The notes under the pieces are model-generated. The model saw nothing but the letters and a program-made list of their open reading frames with translations, did no database searches and had not been told where the DNA came from. The translations under genes were made by a program, and so were the position numbers. From CAYMFD01 sp964389475 (lineage in GTDB: Bacteria > Bacteroidota > Bacteroidia > Chitinophagales > Saprospiraceae), in the NCBI GenBank assembly GCA_964389475.1, contig CAYMFD010000053.1:1-23935 (forward strand): 23,935 nt of DNA, in the 5' to 3' direction. This document shows positions 7,048 to 14,021 of this stretch, piece by piece (position 1 is the first letter of the stretch; each line of letters starts with the position of its first letter).

Positions 7048-7586
7048 CCGATAGTGACAACGTAGGAGAGGTAGGTCTCGTCGAGTCAGGGGAGGAGTAT
7101 GATATATTCTCTGATGGAGAGGCAGTGGACGTCGTGGTATCTGATCCCGAGGAGGGTAGGGATGACGATGCCGGGGAGACGCCGAGTAGCGGGGCGATAG
7201 ACTACACCGCTGTCGATGAGGAGCTCGAGAAGCCACTTACTAGTGAGGAAGAGGTTCGCCCCATCGTCGTTACTAAGCCTAAGAAGAAAACGAAGGTCCA
7301 GCCCAAGCCCAAACCAGCCAAGAAACCGACAACGCCTACAAGCAGCGCTACGTCATCAGGTAAGTACCTGGTAGTCGCTGGTAGTTTTGCTGTGAGAGAT
7401 AATGCCGTTAAGTCCGTCAATAAGCTCAAGAGTCAGGGTTTCGATGGAGCGAAGGTGGTACAGTTTGATAACAAGAACCTCCACGTCGTCTGTGCTTACC
7501 AGTCTGATGACTACGACAGCGTAACGAGGATGGTCAGGTCGCTCAAGACTAAGGGTATCGACTGCTATATCAAGACTCGATCGTAG
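7048..7586 (+). CDS. SPOR-domain protein, 5' end lost in gap
   Basis: The reading frame is open from the gap edge (first full codon at 7050) to the stop at 7584-7586, giving 178 visible residues. Order: a strongly acidic stretch rich in Asp/Glu/Gly/Val, a Lys/Pro-rich linker (KPKKKTKVQPKPKPAKK), then a SPOR domain over the last ~77 residues beginning GKYLVVAGSFAVRDNAVKSV and ending GIDCYIKTRS. SPOR domains bind peptidoglycan, often denuded glycans at the division septum. The missing N-terminus may hold a signal peptide or membrane anchor; this cannot be seen. The internal ATG at 7125 falls within the acidic region and is unlikely to be the true start. The role is envelope/cell wall; a more specific function cannot be assigned. 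Confidence 0.85.
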
Positions 7587-7673
7587 AGGCAGCTCGATAC
7601 TATGCCTACAGCCACCAAGCACGGGTGTGAGGCGACCGTAGTCTAGCCAATGTAGCTAGGAGGACGTAATAGT

Positions 7674-7739
7674 ATGACAGACGCCGCAGTTGACAACAAT
7701 CGCATTTTAATACCTTCAAATGATAGATATGAGCCGTAA
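7674..7739 (+). CDS. Possible 21-residue small ORF with a strong Shine-Dalgarno
   Basis: ATG at 7674 opens 21 codons (MTDAAVDNNRILIPSNDRYE plus P) ending at TAA 7737-7739, 24 bp before rlmH. It is preceded by AGGAGG at 7658-7663 with a 10-nt spacer. Shine-Dalgarno sequences are rare before the genes in this window, which makes this one stand out. The peptide matches no family I recognise, has no membrane segment, and a possible rlmH promoter overlaps it. It may be non-coding. Confidence 0.2.
   Translation: MTDAAVDNNRILIPSNDRYEP
7690..7718 (+). promoter_or_regulatory. Possible rlmH promoter
   Basis: TTG (7690-7692) and TACCTTCA (7711-7718) are separated by 18 nt, close to the TTG/TAnnTTTG arrangement of Bacteroidota promoters, though the -7 box misses two positions. 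It would give a leader of about 40 nt before the rlmH ATG. Confidence 0.3.
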
Positions 7740-7763
7740 TAGTCCATCGTATAAGCGTCGATC

Positions 7764-8231
7764 ATGAAGGTCAAATTACTTTGTATCGGTAAGACCTCTG
7801 AGCGATACCTCCGAGACGGCATAGAGGTCTACACCAAGCGTCTAGGCCACTACTGCAACTTCGAGTTACAGGTCATTAAGGATGTCAAGGTCGTCAAGGA
7901 TAGGGCTAGACTACTAGCTGATGAGGGTAAGGCATTCTTGAGCCAGATCAGCATGGATGATACAGTCGTATTGTTAGATGAGCTAGGCAAGCCGTATACA
8001 AGCGAGAGTTTTGCGGGCTACCTAGAGCGGCATATGGTACAGCGTACTAGGCGCCTTGTCTTCGTGATCGGTGGTGCCTATGGCTTCGATGAGGCTATGC
8101 GAGCACGAGCTAATAGTACCTTGACGATGTCTACGATGACTCTCTCCCATCAGATGATCCGGCTGTTTTTCGTAGAGCAGTTATACCGCGGTTTTACCAT
8201 CATACGCAACGAAAAATACCACAATCCATGA
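7764..8231 (+). CDS. rlmH: 23S rRNA pseudouridine-1915 N3-methyltransferase RlmH
   Basis: RlmH is a SPOUT (alpha/beta-knot) methyltransferase that uses S-adenosylmethionine to methylate pseudouridine 1915 in 23S rRNA on assembled 70S ribosomes. The 155-residue protein has the family length, the N-terminal MKVKLLCIGKTSERYLRDGIEVY, the Gly-rich knot segment FVIGGAYGFDE and the C-terminal signature LSHQMIRLFFVEQLYRGFTI ending RNEKYHNP; the near C-terminal Tyr-His is characteristic of the family. The stop TGA overlaps the next ATG (ATGA at 8228-8231), so rlmH and the rhomboid gene are translationally coupled. Confidence 0.97.
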   Translation: MKVKLLCIGKTSERYLRDGIEVYTKRLGHYCNFELQVIKDVKVVKDRARLLADEGKAFLSQISMDDTVVLLDELGKPYTSESFAGYLERHMVQRTRRLVFVIGGAYGFDEAMRARANSTLTMSTMTLSHQMIRLFFVEQLYRGFTIIRNEKYHNP

Positions 8232-8857
8232 TTACCATTACCGGCGTCATTATCGCTATCACCTGCCTCATTTCTTATCGGGCATTTCAGGATCAGTCGA
8301 CTTTTAGGCAGTTGATGCACCACCCCTACACGGAGTCGCAAGATGGAGAGTATTACAGGCTGCTGTCCTCGGGATTCGTCCATGGTAGCCTTATGCATTT
8401 ATTGCTCAATATGTACGTCTTGTATGAGTTCGGCAGTGTGGTAGAGCGGCTCTACCTCAGTCAACTGGGTGATACGGGCGGTAGGTTTGCCTTTGTAGTC
8501 CTCTATCTCGTTACTATAGTCGCCGCCAATATACCTACCCACTTTAAGCATACAGAGGATCGTAGTTATGCAGCAATAGGGGCTAGTGGTGCTGTTTCAG
8601 GTATTCTGTTCGCTTATGTACTGTTTTACCCGTGGTCGATGCTAGGTATTATGTTCGTGATACCATGTCCGGCTATCGTTTTTGCTGTATTGTACTTGGT
8701 ATATAGCTCTTGGGCCAGCAAAAACTCAAATGATAATATCGGTCACGATGCCCACTTTTACGGCGCTATCTTCGGACTACTATTGACCATTGTCTTGATG
8801 CCTGATCAGGTGCCTGTTTTTGTCGATCGACTGATGGATGTATCAAGTGTTTTCTGA
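8228..8857 (+). CDS. Rhomboid family intramembrane serine protease
   Basis: Rhomboids cleave transmembrane substrates inside the membrane with a Ser-His dyad. The 209-residue protein is polytopic (about six hydrophobic segments). It has the HxxxN oxyanion motif HLLLN (H57, N61), the catalytic GASGAVSG loop with Ser120, and the partner histidine in GHDAHFYGAIFG (H176), so all catalytic positions are intact. It overlaps the rlmH stop by 4 bp. The short loop from about 163-172 (SWASKNSNDN) precedes the last core helix. Substrate unknown. It converges with the secreted hydrolase-like gene, with only a short spacer beside the gap. Confidence 0.93.
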   Translation: MITITGVIIAITCLISYRAFQDQSTFRQLMHHPYTESQDGEYYRLLSSGFVHGSLMHLLLNMYVLYEFGSVVERLYLSQLGDTGGRFAFVVLYLVTIVAANIPTHFKHTEDRSYAAIGASGAVSGILFAYVLFYPWSMLGIMFVIPCPAIVFAVLYLVYSSWASKNSNDNIGHDAHFYGAIFGLLLTIVLMPDQVPVFVDRLMDVSSVF

Positions 8858-8877
8858 GATCAATGCAATCATATCCT

Positions 8878-10425
8878 TTAACGTGCNNNNNNNNNNNNNN
8901 NNNNNNNNNNNNNNNNNNNNNNNNNNNNNNNNNNNNNNNNNNNNNNNNNNNNNNNNNNNNNNNNNNNNNNNNNNNNNNNNNNNNNNTATACGGTTACTGC
9001 CTCTAGTGAGTGGTTCTCAGTAGTGATTACAAAGCTCTCTGCAGCAGGGTTAGGTGCTATGGTCATGTCACCAGCGTCGAGGTTGATCTCTGTAGTAGAT
9101 ACGGTAAAATCACAAGCGAGATCTAGTGCCACACATGCTCTAGGTGCATAGAACATGATAATGCTGTCAATAACTGTAAGCGCAAATTCTCTATCCGTAG
9201 GACAGTCGTCAGGGATCAAACCTGGTGTATCAGGATTAACCCACTCCCATGGTGCACTCTGCTCTTGGGCTCCATTAACAGAGTTGATAGCGAACAAACC
9301 TGGAAATTCTGGATTGATGGCATCGCCGATAGGATCATTACCTGCAGGGATCGTATTGAAAATATCATTAAGGCCTAAACGAGTAGCAATACGCTGTACA
9401 TCGTATGATCCTGATACTTCTACTACAGGCTGAGGGCCCGTCGCCGTGGGTACGAGTAGTACGTCTGTTTCGTACGGAGCAAATGGGTCAAATGTAGTGT
9501 GTACTGAGATAATCGGTACCTCACCAGCACTCATCCAAGTACTATCTCCTAGTGCTCCTCCAGTGTTTACTGCTAGTGCAAAATCATCGTTGATATCAGT
9601 AAGTGTCTCATAGTTAGGTGTAAATAGTGTATCACCTACAGGGAGGCTACTCACCGCACTGTACGTAGTATCTACTAGACCTATATGGCCTGGGCCATTA
9701 CCTATATCACCGATACCACCTATATCACCGTTGTAGGCAGGGATAATCATAGGTATCGTTCCACCAGTTGGGTTAGGGAGCAAAAATTTGTTGGGGTCGC
9801 TGGTTTGTAGTATTTCTTCGTACTGGTTGAGGTAGGCAGTAGCTAGAGATAAGTAACCACCTGTACCTTGTCCCCAAACGACTATTTTGTCAGGGTCGAT
9901 ACCTACTACGTCTGATGTAGCTTTAAAGTGGCGGATGTACGTATTGACATCTTGTACACCTCTATAAGCTCCATTGATTAGAGAGAACCTCCTTACAAGT
10001 TCCTGTGGGTGTGTAGGTAACCATCCCTGGCGGTAACTTGCCAGCGCTACTACATATCCCATACTAGCTAGTCTACCAGCCATCGCAATGTTAGTAGAGT
10101 CTGTAATTGTACCACTACATGATCCGTTTAACGGGAATGGGAAGAAGTTTCCTGTATGCATGTAGATGATCAGTGGTCGTTCTGTCTCTGTGTCGCCCGC
10201 AGGCTCGAATAGTAGGTAGGGTAGCGGTTGTCTTGCTGTATTACCCGCAACACCCTGTTGTGCAGCTGCGATCCATGGCAGGACGGTAAAGTTTGTACCT
10301 GCGAATTGAACGTCAGAGGTCTCTACACCGAAAGATGGCTCAAGGTATCTACGCTGTGCATCTACTTGGTTAACAAATAAAAGACCCAAAGCAAGGGTCA
10401 ACGCATACTGTGTAAGTCTTTTCAT
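8878..10425 (-). CDS. Secreted alpha/beta-hydrolase-like protein with T9SS type A tail (tail interrupted by gap)
   Basis: The protein starts with a signal peptide (MKRLTQYALTLALGLLFVNQVDAQ) and has a hydrolase-fold core related to carboxylesterase/BD-FAE proteins: PLIIYMHTGNFF (84-95), MGYVVALASYR (122-132), IDPDKIVVWGQGTGGYLSL (176-194) and VPIISVHTTFDPFAPYETD (303-321). The nucleophile elbow G-x-S-x-G reads G185-Q-G187-T-G189, so the serine is glycine (codon 9865-9867 GGT). The His position near 384-388 reads NGAQE, without histidine. It is therefore probably not a classical esterase; binding or structural roles are possible. A T9SS type A domain starts at about 456 (IAPNPAAESF) and runs into the gap. 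The annotated end (A-R-stop at 8878) is one of two possible ends; a second frame stops at 8843-8845. It follows the TonB receptor by 31 bp. Confidence 0.8.
   Translation of the reverse strand: MKRLTQYALTLALGLLFVNQVDAQRRYLEPSFGVETSDVQFAGTNFTVLPWIAAAQQGVAGNTARQPLPYLLFEPAGDTETERPLIIYMHTGNFFPFPLNGSCSGTITDSTNIAMAGRLASMGYVVALASYRQGWLPTHPQELVRRFSLINGAYRGVQDVNTYIRHFKATSDVVGIDPDKIVVWGQGTGGYLSLATAYLNQYEEILQTSDPNKFLLPNPTGGTIPMIIPAYNGDIGGIGDIGNGPGHIGLVDTTYSAVSSLPVGDTLFTPNYETLTDINDDFALAVNTGGALGDSTWMSAGEVPIISVHTTFDPFAPYETDVLLVPTATGPQPVVEVSGSYDVQRIATRLGLNDIFNTIPAGNDPIGDAINPEFPGLFAINSVNGAQEQSAPWEWVNPDTPGLIPDDCPTDREFALTVIDSIIMFYAPRACVALDLACDFTVSTTEINLDAGDMTIAPNPAAESFVITTENHSLEAVTVXXXXXXXXXXXXXXXXXXXXXXXXXXXXXXXXXXAR
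8887..8986. other. Assembly gap (100 N)
   Basis: Exactly 100 N inside the T9SS tail of the hydrolase-like protein. Only about 24 residues of the tail are visible before the gap. A usual type A domain (70-80 residues) would need roughly 150 missing bases, so the true gap probably exceeds 100. Confidence 0.9.
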
Positions 10426-10456
10426 AAATTACGTCATTTAGTGAATAATGATGGTA

Positions 10457-13279
10457 TTAAATTTTCTTCTTAAAGTCATATGTCGCAGAGATATAAGCCA
10501 TCCTACCAATACGAGGACCGCCGTAAACTTGAAACTGGCGGTTGTCCATAATGTTAGATGCCCCTACCTTAATGGTCGTATTTATCTTGCTGAATGCCAC
10601 GTTAACTTGAGCATCTAGCATGTCGTACGACGGAATAAAACCAGTAAATTGGGGGGAGCCCTCAAATATAAACCCTTCTATCCACTTGTAGTTTATATTC
10701 CATCCATAAGTAATATCGCGGCTATTACCCAGCGGGATGTTACGGCCCCCTAGTCCCACATTAAACTTGTGTTCTGGGGTGTTAAATGCGGGTACGATGT
10801 TATCCTCTACCGCCGTATTAAGTCGATTCCAGCTATAGTTACCAGAGAGGCTGTAGTAGTTAGCAAAGTAGTAATTTGCACCTAACGCAAACCCTTGAGT
10901 AGTCACTTGCTCGTTACTATTGGCCGAGATCCGGAATACCTCAGCTTCAAAAAGATTGGCGGATACGAATGGTGGTAAACCGATGATCTCTACAGTATCG
11001 AAGGGTACATCTAGAAGTATGTTAAAACCTAAGAAGTCATCATAGATGTTATAATAGTAACTCGCATCTAGGAAGAGGCTATTACCTATAGATGTGCGAT
11101 AACCAATTTCTAGAGTTTGTACTTTTTCAGGGACGACGGGATTGACGTCTACAAAGTCGAAAGGTACATTGGGGTCAGAGGCATTAGCCTCAAAGGAGTC
11201 AAAGGTTACCAAGTTCTCATAGCCTTCTAAATTACCTAGCAGTGTCGCTGGCCCAACGTTGAGGTTGAGGTATTGGTCTGATAGTGTGGGGTTACGTATG
11301 GCTGACGAGAAGGATAGTCGAAAGAAGTTAGTCTCATTTGGATTCCATACAACCGATGCAGCTGGGCTAAAGAGGTGGTTAAAATTCTGGTTTTTATCCA
11401 TTCTGATGGCAGCGGAGAAAGTGAAGTCGCTGACATCCTTGCTGGCACCTGCGTATATCCCATATTCGAAAAGGCTAATTCGCTCAAATTCGTCATCAAA
11501 AATTGTGCCCTCACTATTGGGTCTATAAAGTCTACCATTGGCACCGATTCTTACATCCTTGAGTCCATCGATGTCTAGTGTATACTCCCCGTGTAGGTGA
11601 TACAGCGCTGATCGATCAGAGAACATAGTACCATTCTCTGCTTCATTGTTTTTTCGACTTGTAAATGCGTTGAACAGAGAGTCGAATATAGCGGTACCAG
11701 GTTGTGGCAGAGCTCCGTCAATATCTTGGCCCTCACCACTATTAGCAAATGCCGCAGCCTGTCTGTGCCAAACCGCTAGACTGTCTGCATTCTGCTGTTG
11801 CCACAGGATCTGCCCTTCTACATCGTCAGCAGGGTAGCCGAGGTCTTTCATGCGGTTAAAGACATTGCCCAAATTGCCACCGGTCCACCAGCGTCGGTAA
11901 GCGTTGGCCCAGTTTTCGTCTGTAGCGGCAGTTTCTTGTATACGTAGCGCTGTGAAGTATGGATCGTAACTATTGCCAGCATCTTCATTGGTGGCATAAG
12001 CTCTGATGAAGTACTTGTCCTTTTTTCTCAGCTCTATTCTGTTTTGCCAGAAGTTGATGTTTCTGAGGCTAAACCTATTGTCGCCTTGGTATACCGTGGT
12101 ACCATTACCATAGTTGCTAGCTACGATTAGCTCAGGAGAATCATAGTCCTTACTAGGCTGTAGCCGAAAATGAAAAGCCACACCCGCCTTGATGTTTTCG
12201 GTGTTATAGTCTACCAGATCTATCTCCTCGTATCCCGTCCGGTGAAATTTATTTAAGCCAGCATTTTGATCAAACAAGGAGGAAAATGTCTGTGAAGATT
12301 CGTCACCGTATATATTGACTGCATCCGCCCTGCCAGGGTTTACTGCGGGGTCAAAGACTGGAGTACCTTCACTATCACTGATAGGATCAAAATTATTGGC
12401 CACCCAGTCAAAGGCAGATAGGTAGAATAGATTAACCTTAGCAGCCATCCATGCATTGCCATCTTTATTATTCCACGAGTCTGCCCAGCGAACGGCGGTA
12501 TTCAATAGATCCCTTTCTCCGATCTTGATAGATCCAGCAAGGCCCTTATTAAAGAAGGGATTTTTAGTCTCCATGCTTAGTACTCCATTAAAGGCATTGG
12601 GACCGTAAAAAGCGGAAGAGGCACCTACTATCAGCTCTGCCTTTTGTATATCAAGTTCGGATGCTCCTAGGAAATTTCCCAAAGAAAAATTAAGGCCTGG
12701 TGACTGATTATCTACACCGTCTATGATCTGCAGTGATCGGACTGGGCTCGTACTGTTGAAGCCTCTTGTATTGATAACGGTAAAGCCGAGACTGGCTGTC
12801 GTCAGATCAACCCCTTTCAGCTGACCTAGGCCTGAGTAAAAGTCTTGTGATGATGTCTCTTTAATCGCCAGAGCATCCAGAGCCTCTACGGTTAGGGGAG
12901 ATTTCTTCCTTTCGTCACTTACCCTTGCAGCCTTAACCTCGATAACGTCAACCGTCACAGAGCTCTCACTCATCTTGATGACTAGGTCAGCTGTAGCAGC
13001 AGCGAGTGGGGTGGTAGTCTCTTCGTATCCTAGGTAGGTGGAGATGAGATTGATGGGAAAGGTCATCTCTCCAGTCAACTCAAAGTAGCCATCATAGTCT
13101 GTGGTGGTACCTATCGTGGTACCCGCTATTTCGACATTGGCACCGATCAGAGGGTCTCCCGTGTTGGCGTCCAGTATGCGACCGTCAATCTTCTGTTGAG
13201 CAAGTACGGCAGTCGACCAAGTACTCAGGCAGATAAAAATAAGCAGACTGGTGTATCTGCGGAATGCAGTAGTATTCAT
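10457..13279 (-). CDS. TonB-dependent outer-membrane receptor with carboxypeptidase-regulatory-like N-domain
   Basis: A 940-residue outer-membrane receptor that would import a ligand using TonB-ExbBD energy. From the chosen ATG (13277-13279): signal peptide ending ...STAVLAQQ (about 1-29), a CarboxypepD_reg-like domain (about 29-95, IDGRILDANTGDPLIGANVEIAG), a plug domain (about 125-235, with TRGFNSTSPVRSLQIIDGVD and ELIVGASSAFYGPNAFNGVLS) and a beta barrel ending GRMAYISATYDFKKKI. An upstream in-frame start would add 30 residues before the signal peptide and is less likely. No SusD-like lipoprotein is adjacent, so this is not a standard SusCD pair; the secreted hydrolase-like gene 31 bp downstream is its only obvious partner. 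The substrate cannot be inferred. Confidence 0.92.
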   Translation of the reverse strand: MNTTAFRRYTSLLIFICLSTWSTAVLAQQKIDGRILDANTGDPLIGANVEIAGTTIGTTTDYDGYFELTGEMTFPINLISTYLGYEETTTPLAAATADLVIKMSESSVTVDVIEVKAARVSDERKKSPLTVEALDALAIKETSSQDFYSGLGQLKGVDLTTASLGFTVINTRGFNSTSPVRSLQIIDGVDNQSPGLNFSLGNFLGASELDIQKAELIVGASSAFYGPNAFNGVLSMETKNPFFNKGLAGSIKIGERDLLNTAVRWADSWNNKDGNAWMAAKVNLFYLSAFDWVANNFDPISDSEGTPVFDPAVNPGRADAVNIYGDESSQTFSSLFDQNAGLNKFHRTGYEEIDLVDYNTENIKAGVAFHFRLQPSKDYDSPELIVASNYGNGTTVYQGDNRFSLRNINFWQNRIELRKKDKYFIRAYATNEDAGNSYDPYFTALRIQETAATDENWANAYRRWWTGGNLGNVFNRMKDLGYPADDVEGQILWQQQNADSLAVWHRQAAAFANSGEGQDIDGALPQPGTAIFDSLFNAFTSRKNNEAENGTMFSDRSALYHLHGEYTLDIDGLKDVRIGANGRLYRPNSEGTIFDDEFERISLFEYGIYAGASKDVSDFTFSAAIRMDKNQNFNHLFSPAASVVWNPNETNFFRLSFSSAIRNPTLSDQYLNLNVGPATLLGNLEGYENLVTFDSFEANASDPNVPFDFVDVNPVVPEKVQTLEIGYRTSIGNSLFLDASYYYNIYDDFLGFNILLDVPFDTVEIIGLPPFVSANLFEAEVFRISANSNEQVTTQGFALGANYYFANYYSLSGNYSWNRLNTAVEDNIVPAFNTPEHKFNVGLGGRNIPLGNSRDITYGWNINYKWIEGFIFEGSPQFTGFIPSYDMLDAQVNVAFSKINTTIKVGASNIMDNRQFQVYGGPRIGRMAYISATYDFKKKI

Positions 13280-13609
13280 TGGCGCTATTATCTCATCTAG
13301 TGTTGGTTCGCAATCAGTAGATCTACTTACCCATATTTTATAGGGTAGGCAGGCCTGAGATTGGCACACAGAAAAATAAAAGTACGATAAAGGATGACAA
13401 AAAACGAACTAATTGTGATTTGCGAGCACAGGTGAAGTGGCTGTCATAGTATGATCGCTACGCTTACTAGCAAAATCGTACTTGTCGAAGATAGGATTGA
13501 GGTGGCGCATTGATGCCCTTATTTGGATAGTTTAGAGGTAGTCCGACTAGTGCTGTCTGGACCTTCTTGTACCTCCTAGTTGGTCTATACTTGACTGTCA
13601 GCTGTGAGT
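13280..13609. other. Intergenic region between ribE and the TonB receptor
   Basis: About 330 bp with no supported gene. It holds the candidate receptor promoter at 13377-13384 and the 3' flank of ribE. I see no hairpin followed by a T run after ribE. On the minus strand an AGGAGG occurs near 13571-13577 but no start codon follows at a useful distance. Confidence 0.4.
13377..13384 (-). promoter_or_regulatory. Candidate -7 box of the TonB receptor gene
   Basis: On the minus strand TACTTTTA fits TAnnTTTG except for the last base and lies about 98 nt before the receptor ATG. The long leader could carry regulation, but no riboswitch-like fold was recognised. Confidence 0.3.
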
Positions 13610-14011
13610 CTACGAAGGCAGGTAGGCGCCGATGTAGCGACTCACATACTTGCCCAGTACATCGTACTCTATATTGACGATACTGCCCTCTCGCAAGTCC
13701 TTAAACGTTGTGTGCTCGTAGGTATATGGGATGATCGCCACGCCAAAGGAGGTTTCGTCTGGGTCGACNNNNNNNNNNNNNNNNNNNNNNNNNNNNNNNN
13801 NNNNNNNNNNNNNNNNNNNNNNNNNNNNNNNNNNNNNNNNNNNNNNNNNNNNNNNNNNNNNNNNNNNNGTGAGGCAGACTCCATTATGGGCTATACTCTG
13901 GTCGATGTATGCCTCGCGGGCTAGTGCCGTGGCTATAGTGAAGTGTATGTTGGTCCCTTCTGTCTCGATGGCCTGGACGGTGCCGGTGGCCTCTACGATA
14001 CCTGTAAACAT
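13610..14011 (-). CDS. ribE: Riboflavin synthase (alpha subunit), middle lost in gap
   Basis: Riboflavin synthase dismutates two 6,7-dimethyl-8-ribityllumazine molecules to riboflavin. The visible N-terminal 47 residues begin MFTGIVEATGTVQ and end in SIAHNGVCL, matching the first lumazine-binding repeat. The visible C-terminal 52 residues include FGVAIIPYTYEHTTF and GSIVNIEYDVLGKYVSRYI of the second repeat. With the placeholder gap the gene would encode about 133 residues, versus about 195-215 in the family, so roughly 95-100 residues are probably missing and the gap is about 290-300 bp in reality. Start ATG at 14009-14011 is fixed by the invariant MFTGIVE; an in-frame upstream ATG would overlap the preceding gene. 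It begins 10 bp after the stop of the CHU_C protein gene, so it is likely co-transcribed with it. Some annotations call this gene ribC. Confidence 0.93.
   Translation of the reverse strand: MFTGIVEATGTVQAIETEGTNIHFTIATALAREAYIDQSIAHNGVCLXXXXXXXXXXXXXXXXXXXXXXXXXXXXXXXXXXVDPDETSFGVAIIPYTYEHTTFKDLREGSIVNIEYDVLGKYVSRYIGAYLPS
13769..13868. other. Assembly gap (100 N) inside ribE
   Basis: Exactly 100 N. Flanking ribE fragments lie in frames that happen to agree across 100 bases, so the true length should be 1 modulo 3; comparison with the family suggests about 290-300 bp. Confidence 0.9.
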
Positions 14012-14021
14012 GGCTGTATGC

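Noticed and set aside
9700..9730. 13-bp direct repeat (ACCTATATCACCG) 18 bp apart
   Set aside because: It lies inside the hydrolase-like gene and simply encodes the in-frame GDIGGI/GDIGNG residue repeat; not a mobile-element or regulatory signal.
13280..13369. Longer N-terminus of the TonB receptor starting at 13369
   Set aside because: The extra 30 residues precede a good signal peptide (MNTTAFRRYTSLLIFICLS) and would bury it.
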